This document shows, piece by piece, positions 5,446 through 10,838 of a stretch of DNA of 10,838 bases (its first letter is position 1; each line of letters begins with the position of its first letter). The position numbers were made by a program, and so were the translations under genes. The DNA is from Chloroflexota bacterium (GTDB lineage: Bacteria; Chloroflexota; Anaerolineae; Anaerolineales; UBA4823), in NCBI GenBank assembly GCA_012798185.1, contig JAAZNS010000511.1, forward strand, positions 1 to 10,838, given 5' to 3'. The notes beneath the pieces were generated by a model. That model did not search any database and was not told the origin of the DNA. It saw only the letters and a program-made list of their open reading frames with translations.

Positions 5446-7061
5446 TGAAACAAAGACGAATTACTGACGATTTGCAGGCACTATTGGATGTTCTGCCACC
5501 CGAGATAGCTAAAGCGGTGACCGCTAAAGGTAACAGTGATGACCTGTTGGAGATCATTCTAGACCTTGGCAGGGTGCCGACAGCCCGATATGTGGCAGGT
5601 GAGGTGTTGTTATCGGATGTAGAAGTAAGCCGGCAGGAGATCGATTACGTAGTCGAGCGCATCGGTGCGTTCGATGCAGATAACCGCGCCGGGCTGGAGC
5701 GTACTTTGCACCGTATTGCCGCCATCCGCAACCGGCGCGGCATCATCGTCGGTCTTACCTGCCGCGTGGGACGGGCAGTGTACGGCACCACCGATATCAT
5801 CAAAGATTTGATCGAAAGCGGAAAAAGCCTTCTTATATTAGGCAGACCCGGTGTGGGCAAAACGACCATGCTGCGCGAAGCAGCCCGTTTGCTTGCAGAA
5901 ACCAAAAGGGTTGTCATTGTAGATACTTCCAATGAGATTGGCGGAGATGGTGATGTGCCTCACCCCGCTGTAGGACGCGCCCGACGTATGCAGGTAAGCA
6001 CGCCTTCGCTGCAACACGAAGTGATGATCGAGGGCGTGGAAAACCACAACCCTGAAGCCATTGTGATCGATGAGATCGGGCGGGAATTAGAAGCTGAAGC
6101 TGCCCGCACCATCGCCGAGCGCGGCGTGCAGCTCATTGGCACTGCGCACGGCAACACCTTGGAGAATTTGCTTCTCAACCCTACTATCTCCGATCTGGTA
6201 GGGGGTATCGAATCGGTCACCCTGTCCGACGAGGAAGCGCGGCGGCGCGGTACTCAAAAAACAGTGCTCGAGAGACGCTCGCCTCCCACCTTCGATGTGT
6301 TGATCGAAATCCAAACTCGCGACCGCCTGGCAGTACATGCCGATGTCGCCGCTGCGGTCGATGCCATGCTGAGAGGCTACCCCCTGCCGCCGGAAATACG
6401 TTCCCGGGATGAAGACGGAAAGATTCACATACAGAAAGCGCCTTTCCCAGTAAGCGCCTTCAATACCCACACGAGTTTCCGGCGACCCGGCAACGGCGGA
6501 CCGCACGATACACCAGCCGTTGAACCCGTCAGGATGGATGCCAGCGCTGGCTTTTCCCCCGAAACACCACCGCCTCCCGCAAGAGGGCAGCTTGAAACTG
6601 TGCGCATTTATCCCTATGGTGTAGCGCGCAACCGCCTCACGCAGGCTGCCCGCCATTTGGGTGTGCCAGTGATCGTGGTGAATGAGCCGGCTCAGGCAGA
6701 AGTACTGGTGACTCTGCGATCGTATTACCGCAAGCGCCAGCGCCCGCTGGTAGATGCCGAACAGCGCGGTACACCGGTGTATGTGCTGCGTTCCAACACC
6801 ATCAACCAGATGATGCAATTTTTGGGCAGCTTATTCAACCTCTCGGCGGATTACCCCGAAGAGTGCGAAGAGGATGTGCTGCGTCAAGCGCGCATGGCAA
6901 TCGATGCTGTGCTGAACGGCGAGCGCTGGGTAGAGCTCCCCCCAGCTGGCGCAGGCATCCGCCGGTTGCAGCATCAGCTCGCTCGTCAATATAACCTGAC
7001 TTCACATTCGTATGGCAAAGAACCCTACCGGCGGGTAAGGATATTCAGGGAGGATGCTTAA
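5445..7061 (+). CDS. SpoIIIAA/Ycf45-like AAA+ ATPase with C-terminal R3H domain
   Basis: 538 residues, presumed cytosolic and nucleic-acid binding. An N-terminal helical region (1-125) precedes the ATPase core: Walker A GRPGVGKT (133-140), VVIVDTSNEIGGDGD (156-170), Walker B AIVIDE (205-210), and the sensor-like IGTAHGNTLENLL (231-243). The core resembles SpoIIIAA and the plastid/cyanobacterial Ycf45 proteins. A Pro/Gly-rich linker (about 340-382) leads to a small middle domain (about 385-465). The R3H domain lies at about 475-535 and contains the motif R506-xxx-H510. R3H domains bind single-stranded nucleic acid, so an RNA- or ssDNA-directed motor is likely, but its biological role is not established. 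Its ATG overlaps the stop of the GNAT gene (TAATG), which implies coupled translation. Confidence 0.93.
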   Translation: MKQRRITDDLQALLDVLPPEIAKAVTAKGNSDDLLEIILDLGRVPTARYVAGEVLLSDVEVSRQEIDYVVERIGAFDADNRAGLERTLHRIAAIRNRRGIIVGLTCRVGRAVYGTTDIIKDLIESGKSLLILGRPGVGKTTMLREAARLLAETKRVVIVDTSNEIGGDGDVPHPAVGRARRMQVSTPSLQHEVMIEGVENHNPEAIVIDEIGRELEAEAARTIAERGVQLIGTAHGNTLENLLLNPTISDLVGGIESVTLSDEEARRRGTQKTVLERRSPPTFDVLIEIQTRDRLAVHADVAAAVDAMLRGYPLPPEIRSRDEDGKIHIQKAPFPVSAFNTHTSFRRPGNGGPHDTPAVEPVRMDASAGFSPETPPPPARGQLETVRIYPYGVARNRLTQAARHLGVPVIVVNEPAQAEVLVTLRSYYRKRQRPLVDAEQRGTPVYVLRSNTINQMMQFLGSLFNLSADYPEECEEDVLRQARMAIDAVLNGERWVELPPAGAGIRRLQHQLARQYNLTSHSYGKEPYRRVRIFREDA

Positions 7062-7363
7062 GGTGTAGAATAAATCGATGGGGGCTATTAAATGGTCCTA
7101 CATGGTTTCTAAAACAGAAAATGGGCGGTACATGCCGGGTATAGTGCAAATTCAGAAACGGAAACTATAATATAAATGAAAACCGCTGAAACGCAGAGAG
7201 CGCAGAGTGCACCATTGGTTAAGGCTAACGATTGAAAATAATAAACCGTTGCTGGTACGATCACACCAATTATTGTTAATTCAGCAGTAAAATGGTTATT
7301 TAGTGGACATCGCTCAATAAATGGTCTTTTACTGATAATTAATAACTAAAAGGAACCCCTTTT
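7062..7363. other. Intergenic spacer between the R3H ATPase and PfpI genes
   Basis: 302 bases, AT-rich, with no credible gene. It holds a TATAAT at 7166-7171 whose -35 position is poor, one copy of the 25-nt dispersed repeat (7183-7207), and a hairpin over the ribosome site of the next gene (7347-7364). TTTCT/AGAAA near 7110 is too weak to call a terminator for the upstream operon. Confidence 0.55.
7183..7207 (+). repeat. 25-nt dispersed repeat, upstream copy
   Basis: The copy begins CCGCTGAAACGCAGAG and ends GCGCAGAG. The reverse complement of 8794-8818 matches it at 21 of 25 positions. Strings built from CGCAGAGA units like this recur between genes in many bacteria and look like dispersed repeat fragments. 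No direct repeats flank this copy. Confidence 0.6.
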
Positions 7364-7364
7364 A
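7347..7364 (+). promoter_or_regulatory. Hairpin covering the ribosome site of the PfpI gene
   Basis: TAAAAGG (7347-7353) is perfectly complementary to CCTTTTA (7358-7364) across an AACC loop. The stem includes the AAGG of the Shine-Dalgarno and the A of the start codon, so folding would hide the initiation site. It is short and AT-rich, so its stability is modest. Confidence 0.35.
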
Positions 7365-7993
7365 TGAACTTCGGCTTTCTGCTTTTCCCCGATGTGGAAG
7401 AACTCGATTTTGCCGGACCCTGGGAAATCGTTGCCATGTGGAGCAAACATTGCAATGGTCCCCAGCAGCGCCTGCTCATCGGCCAGACCGTCAACCCGCT
7501 ACAGTGCGCCAATGGCATGCTGGTCACGCCCCATTGCAGCTTTGCGGATTGCCCCCCTCTAGATTACCTGTTAATCCCCGGCGGGCAGGGCACGCGCAAA
7601 GAGGTGAACAATCGGGCGCTTTTAGGTTTCGTCCGCCAGCAAGCCGCTAATTGCCGGCAGGTGCTTTCGGTATGCACCGGGGCGTTTATCCTCCAGGCAG
7701 CCGGCTTGCTGGCGAACAAACAAGCCACTACCTATTGGGGTTCGCTCGACCGGTTGCGCCAGTTCCCCGATGTGACCGTAATCGAAGAGCGTTTCGTGCG
7801 TGATGGCAATATCTGGACTTCAGCTGGTGTCTCCGCCGGCATCGATCTGACCCTGGCTTTGATAGCCGATCAAGCAGGTGAAGAAATCGCAGGGAAAGTG
7901 CAGCTGGGAGCCGAATATTATCCCTTGGCGGTGCGTTATGGTATCGCCCACCTGGCGCCGGAGGCGCCGGCATATTTACGGCCTGGGAAATGA
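7364..7993 (+). CDS. DJ-1/PfpI family protein, isonitrile-hydratase-like subgroup
   Basis: 209 residues, cytosolic. The features are an N-terminal FLLFPDVEELDFAGPWE (5-21, Asp15 and Glu21), the strand LLIPGGQGT (69-77), and the nucleophile elbow SVCTGAFIL (102-110) with Cys104 and Thr105. ATTYWGSLDRL (121-131) and TSAGVSAGIDLTLALI (152-167) follow. This order is that of the InhA-type (isonitrile hydratase) and related DJ-1 proteins, whose Asp and Cys-Thr residues are conserved here. The family includes hydratases, glyoxalase-like enzymes and N-terminal halves of AraC-type regulators. No helix-turn-helix domain follows, so it is a stand-alone protein. The substrate is not determinable. AGGA lies 9 nt before the ATG. 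The membrane-protein gene begins 51 nt downstream on the same strand. Confidence 0.9.
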   Translation: MNFGFLLFPDVEELDFAGPWEIVAMWSKHCNGPQQRLLIGQTVNPLQCANGMLVTPHCSFADCPPLDYLLIPGGQGTRKEVNNRALLGFVRQQAANCRQVLSVCTGAFILQAAGLLANKQATTYWGSLDRLRQFPDVTVIEERFVRDGNIWTSAGVSAGIDLTLALIADQAGEEIAGKVQLGAEYYPLAVRYGIAHLAPEAPAYLRPGK

Positions 7994-8044
7994 ACCGGTT
8001 AAATATTGACATAATACGCTGCTTTGGCAAAAAAGGAGTGAAAA

Positions 8045-8752
8045 ATGAATTCCAATTATTATGCATCAGATCTCTCCAACGCCGAAGGGCGCTGGAATTT
8101 GCTTTATAAACTCGGAGGCGCGGCTTCACTATTGACCTTCCTCTACATCCCGCTTCAGATTATCACATTCATGACTGTACCCGAACCAACCGATGCGATT
8201 GGCTGGTTCACTTTATTCCAAAAGAGTAATTTGCAGGGACTGTTATCTTACGAATTCTTGTTCATCGTCACCTCTGTGACAGGTATTATCACGACGCTCG
8301 CCCTCTATGTAGCGCTCAAGCGTTATAACGAATCGATAATGCTTATCGCACTGTCGTTCAGCATCATCGGAACGGTATGCATCATCGTTGCCCGCCCAGC
8401 CATCGATATGCTTTATCTGAGCAATCAATATATTGCAGCAGCTTCTGATGCTGAGCGGGTGATATATCAAACGGCAGGGGAAACACTGCTGGCAATGCGG
8501 CATGGTTCGGCGTTTCACGTATGCTACAACCTCGCTAATATCAATCTGATTATCATTCCCCTGGCCATGCTGCGCAGCAAAATATTCAACAAAGCCACCG
8601 CATATATGGGAATTTTAGCAGGATTACTGGGGTTTGGCTTATACATTCCGGTGATTGGTGTGTGGGTCTCGGTATTATCGGTGGTATTTATGGGCATTTG
8701 GGATATCCTGATTGCTATTCGCCTGTTCCAGCTTGGAAAAAGCGTATCGTAA
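8045..8752 (+). CDS. DUF4386-like six-helix membrane protein
   Basis: 235 residues, probably integral to the cytoplasmic membrane. Hydrophobic segments fall at about 22-44, 67-92, 97-117, 156-176, 184-205 and 208-228. The arrangement of an N-terminal GGAASLLTF helix, an ALYVALKRYNESIMLIALSF turn and a polar loop (about 120-155) is like DUF4386 proteins, whose function is unknown. There is no signal peptide and no catalytic motif. The start has a strong AAGGAG (8033-8038) at 6 nt. It probably shares a transcript with the PfpI gene. The two may act together, but nothing in the sequence shows how. Confidence 0.8.
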   Translation: MNSNYYASDLSNAEGRWNLLYKLGGAASLLTFLYIPLQIITFMTVPEPTDAIGWFTLFQKSNLQGLLSYEFLFIVTSVTGIITTLALYVALKRYNESIMLIALSFSIIGTVCIIVARPAIDMLYLSNQYIAAASDAERVIYQTAGETLLAMRHGSAFHVCYNLANINLIIIPLAMLRSKIFNKATAYMGILAGLLGFGLYIPVIGVWVSVLSVVFMGIWDILIAIRLFQLGKSVS

Positions 8753-8783
8753 ACAGTAGCATGAAAAGCAAATGATCGTTGGA

Positions 8784-8828
8784 ATAATTTTTTCTCTGCG
8801 TTTTCTGCGTATTAGCGGATAATTTTTT
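8784..8828 (-). repeat. 25-nt dispersed repeat, downstream inverted copy, with flanking 10-bp direct repeats
   Basis: The core at 8794-8818 is the inverted counterpart of 7183-7207 (21 of 25 identities). It is abutted on both sides by ATAATTTTTT, at 8784-8793 and 8819-8828. Exact direct repeats touching both ends resemble a target-site duplication, although the T-run makes chance more plausible than for a complex sequence. The rest of the 229-base spacer (8753-8981) holds only the hrcA promoter and operator. Confidence 0.6.
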
Positions 8829-8894
8829 ACGAATTCGAAACAACCATCGATATTAAAAATATATCAGAATCGATAGGTAAAGGCTGGGCATTTC

Positions 8895-8923
8895 TTGACG
8901 TTCTAACTTCCCCGTGGTATCAT
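8895..8923 (+). promoter_or_regulatory. Promoter of the hrcA-grpE-dnaK operon
   Basis: TTGACG (8895-8900) and TATCAT (8918-8923) are separated by exactly 17 bp. Each hexamer is one base off the sigma-70 consensus. Transcription should start near 8930, a few bases before the CIRCE operator, so that bound HrcA would block initiation. Confidence 0.8.
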
Positions 8924-8936
8924 CATAGGGTAGTTT

Positions 8937-8963
8937 TTAGCACTCTCATATCGAGAGTGCTAA
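8937..8963 (+). promoter_or_regulatory. CIRCE operator, HrcA binding site
   Basis: TTAGCACTC, a 9-nt spacer and GAGTGCTAA match the CIRCE consensus in both arms and in spacer length. It lies between the promoter and hrcA, with the hrcA ATG 18 nt downstream. Binding of HrcA, which is stabilised by GroEL in studied bacteria, would repress the operon at normal temperature. Confidence 0.97.
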
Positions 8964-8981
8964 TTTGAAACGGCAAAGCGA

Positions 8982-10016
8982 ATGAAAACACTAAGCGAAC
9001 GGCAAAAATTAATCCTGGCACTGGTGATCCGCGATTATATCGATACCGCCCAGCCGGTTGGGTCGCAGCATCTCGTTGAGCATTACAACCTGGATGTCAG
9101 CTCAGCGACAGTGCGCAACGAGCTTGTTGCACTGACCAATATGGGTTACCTTCGCCAACCCCACACCTCTGCCGGGCGGGTGCCCACGGAAGACGGCTAC
9201 CGCTATTTTGTGCGCCAGCTAATGGGCCATACCGAACTACCCGATACCACAAAACACACCATTGCTCACCAATTCTACCAGGCAGGGCATGATGTAGACC
9301 GCTGGATGCGGTTGGCAGCTTCGGTGCTGGCTCACCAATCCCAGGCAGCTGCATTGGTAACTGCGCCGCGCGCCGAACAAGCCCGTTTCAAACACCTGGA
9401 ATTGATTGCCACCCATGGCAGACAGGTTTTAATGGTGCTCGTGTTATCGGGCGGCGAAGTACGCCAACAAATGCTCGTCCTGGCGGAACCAGTATCGCAA
9501 GATAGATTGAGCGCTGCTGCCAATCATCTCAATACAGCTTTTCAAGGTATGGATTTGAACAGTATTTCAGCCTATACCGGCCAATTGGATGCCCTGGAAC
9601 AGGATATCATCAAGCTGGCGATTGAAGATATGCAGCATCCCGGTGATATCTTGGGTGGCGAAGTGTATCGGGATGGCATCTCTCAGGTGCTAGCAGAGCC
9701 AGAATTCGCTGAGGTGGATGTGGCGCGTAAGGCGCTGCGTATTCTTGAAGAGCGTTCATTACTTGAAGACCTGCTCTCGCGCACCGTGCTTACTACCAGT
9801 GTTGGAGGCGTACAAGTGCTCATCGGAGGCGAAGGCACCTGGGAAGAATTACGCGATTGCTCCATGGTATTAGCCCGTTATGGCGCTCCCGGTATCGTTA
9901 CCGGAACAGTAGGGGTGCTGGGTCCAATCCGCATGGCATATGGACGATCAATTTCTACCGTGCGTTTTGTCGCCGGGTTGTTAAGCGACCTGGTGGTAGA
10001 TATGCATGCAGAATAA
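8982..10016 (+). CDS. hrcA: Heat-inducible transcription repressor HrcA
   Basis: 344 residues, the usual family size. The N-terminal winged helix-turn-helix is clear: LSERQKLILALVIRDYI (4-20), PVGSQHLVEHY (25-35), SSATVRNELVALTNMGYLRQ (40-59), followed by HTSAGRVPTEDGYRYFV (61-77), the most conserved block of HrcA. The GAF-like and inserted dimerisation regions follow, ending with the conserved VQVLIGGEGTWEELRDCSMV and GPIRMAYGRSISTVRFV blocks. It binds the CIRCE site just upstream of itself, so it is self-regulated. The ribosome site is weak (GGCAAAGCGA), which suits a low-level repressor. grpE starts 34 nt after its stop. Confidence 0.97.
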   Translation: MKTLSERQKLILALVIRDYIDTAQPVGSQHLVEHYNLDVSSATVRNELVALTNMGYLRQPHTSAGRVPTEDGYRYFVRQLMGHTELPDTTKHTIAHQFYQAGHDVDRWMRLAASVLAHQSQAAALVTAPRAEQARFKHLELIATHGRQVLMVLVLSGGEVRQQMLVLAEPVSQDRLSAAANHLNTAFQGMDLNSISAYTGQLDALEQDIIKLAIEDMQHPGDILGGEVYRDGISQVLAEPEFAEVDVARKALRILEERSLLEDLLSRTVLTTSVGGVQVLIGGEGTWEELRDCSMVLARYGAPGIVTGTVGVLGPIRMAYGRSISTVRFVAGLLSDLVVDMHAE

Positions 10017-10050
10017 CATGAAAACAACCACTCGGAGGCTTAAAAATAAA

Positions 10051-10581
10051 ATGTCTGAAGAAATTCAAAATGAAGAAACTTCCCGCGAAGAAATCGAATC
10101 TCAATCACCTGCAGAAGAGCTGGATGATCTAAAAACAAAATTAGAAGAAGTTCAGGCAAAAGCAGACGAATATATGGATGGCTGGCAGCGTGCCCGCGCC
10201 GAATTTGCCAACTACAAGAAACGCGTCGACCGCGATCAGGCACAAGTTTATCAGAACGCTGCAGGAAACGTGATCAAACGCTTCCTGGATATTCTAGACG
10301 ACCTCGAACGTGCCCTTAAAAATTGTCCCACCAGCGGCGAAGGTGCCGAGTGGGCAGCTGGCATCGATTTAATTTATCGTAAATTTCTCACTGCCCTGGA
10401 AGCAGAGGGGGTAAAACCGATGGAAGCGGAAGGGCAGGTGTTTGATCCCAATATTCACGAAGCCATCTCGCACGAAGATTGCAACGAGGTCGATAGTGGT
10501 CAAGTAATCGAGGTAGTTAAACAAGGCTACCTGATGGGCGATCATGTACTGCGTCCGGCATGGGTGCGGGTGGCAAAATAA
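10051..10581 (+). CDS. grpE: Nucleotide exchange factor GrpE
   Basis: 176 residues. GrpE is a cytosolic homodimer that releases ADP from DnaK. An acidic, disordered N-terminus (1-20) leads into the long dimer helix (about 20-90, including WQRARAEFANYKKRVDRD). The beta wing carries the family signature near the end, GQVIEVVKQGYLMGDHVLRPAWVRVA (150-175). I chose the ATG at 10051 because GGAGG (10034-10038) precedes it by 12 nt. In-frame ATGs at 10006, inside hrcA, and 10018 would swallow that site and add a basic, atypical segment. dnaK begins 24 nt downstream. Confidence 0.94.
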   Translation: MSEEIQNEETSREEIESQSPAEELDDLKTKLEEVQAKADEYMDGWQRARAEFANYKKRVDRDQAQVYQNAAGNVIKRFLDILDDLERALKNCPTSGEGAEWAAGIDLIYRKFLTALEAEGVKPMEAEGQVFDPNIHEAISHEDCNEVDSGQVIEVVKQGYLMGDHVLRPAWVRVAK

Positions 10582-10605
10582 TTCAACAATTTGGAGGAAT
10601 CATAT

Positions 10606-10838
10606 ATGGGTAAGATCATCGGTATTGACCTTGGAACAACGAACTCTGTGGTAGCGGTCATGGAAGGTGGCGAACCGGTTGTTATCCCTTCAGCGGAAGG
10701 GGAACGCCTGGTGCCTTCGGTGGTTGCGGTTAATAAAAACCACGAACGGCTTACCGGACGAGTGGCTCGCAACCAGGCAGTCGTGAACCCCGAAAACACC
10801 ATCTTTTCCATCAAACGCTTCATGGGGCGTAAATACGA
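10606..10838 (+). CDS. dnaK: Molecular chaperone DnaK (Hsp70), N-terminal fragment
   Basis: The first 77 codons plus two bases, cut by the window edge. The phosphate-1 loop of the nucleotide-binding domain, MGKIIGIDLGTTNSVVAVME, is followed by IPSAEGERLVPSVVAV and the NPENTIFSIKRFMGR block, all highly conserved in Hsp70. GGAGG (10593-10597) sits 8 nt before the ATG. It is the third gene of the CIRCE-controlled operon. dnaJ might follow outside the window. Confidence 0.97.
   Translation, partial: MGKIIGIDLGTTNSVVAVMEGGEPVVIPSAEGERLVPSVVAVNKNHERLTGRVARNQAVVNPENTIFSIKRFMGRKY

Noticed and set aside
6087..6818. 243-residue minus-strand frame
   Set aside because: It lies wholly inside and antisense to the R3H ATPase gene, whose motifs and domain order are clear. 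The peptide has no recognisable domain.
7166..7171. TATAAT as the promoter of the PfpI gene
   Set aside because: A perfect -10, but no -35-like hexamer at 16-18 bp and no TGn extension. Too weak to list as a promoter, though it is the best candidate in that spacer.
8006..8011. TTGACA upstream of the DUF4386-like gene as a -35 element
   Set aside because: The position 17 bp downstream is a run of A at the ribosome site with no -10-like hexamer, and transcription would begin inside the initiation region.
10006..10050. Earlier ATGs (10006, 10018) as the grpE start
   Set aside because: They overlap or hug the hrcA stop and would bury GGAGG inside the gene. The added basic residues are atypical of GrpE N-termini, which are acidic.
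1..10838. CRISPR arrays, tRNA or rRNA genes, transposase or phage genes
   Set aside because: No regularly spaced repeats, no tRNA cloverleaf or rRNA signature, and no transposase, integrase or phage structural motifs were seen on either strand.

Overview
The window reads as a piece of bacterial chromosome of moderate GC content. It is most likely from the Chloroflexota, probably an Anaerolineae-type organism. That call is inferred from the gene set: a SpoIIIAA/Ycf45-like ATPase ending in an R3H domain, a CIRCE-controlled hrcA-grpE-dnaK order, a PdxS/PdxT pair, and intergenic repeat fragments of a kind scattered through such genomes. No 16S or other phylogenetic marker is present, so the assignment is tentative.

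Layout. Positions 1-225 hold no convincing gene but many short inverted repeats, and may be a structured RNA. A strong intrinsic terminator (226-263) then closes a minus-strand phosphomannomutase/phosphoglucomutase gene (273-1664), which has its own extended -10 promoter at about 1709-1717. A roughly 300-base spacer follows, carrying a degenerate inverted repeat. Next come an AT-richer DUF559-type endonuclease-fold gene (1966-2349) and a small unrecognised basic protein (2394-2675), both on the plus strand. A second spacer carries a possible terminator and then a clear sigma-70-type promoter with a two-hairpin leader.

That promoter leads into pdxS (2994-3881) and pdxT (3883-4467), the two subunits of the ribose-5-phosphate-dependent PLP synthase. 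Downstream on the same strand are a tandem-GNAT-like acetyltransferase (4501-5445) and an AAA+/R3H ATPase (5445-7061). The stop of one overlaps the start of the other (TAATG), so these two are probably translationally coupled. The four genes may form one operon.

A 302-base spacer then leads to a DJ-1/PfpI (isonitrile-hydratase-like) protein (7364-7993) and a six-helix DUF4386-like membrane protein (8045-8752). This pair is bracketed by two inverted copies of a 25-nt repeat, and the downstream copy is itself flanked by perfect 10-bp direct repeats.

The right end is the heat-shock operon. A consensus-like promoter with a 17-bp spacer is followed by a perfect CIRCE operator, hrcA, grpE and the first 77 codons of dnaK, which runs off the window. 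HrcA binds CIRCE and so represses its own operon; GrpE is the nucleotide-exchange factor for DnaK.

Most of the window is housekeeping. The places worth a second look are the possible structured RNA at the left edge, the repeat-bracketed PfpI/DUF4386 pair, the pdxS leader, and the coupled GNAT-R3H ATPase pair.
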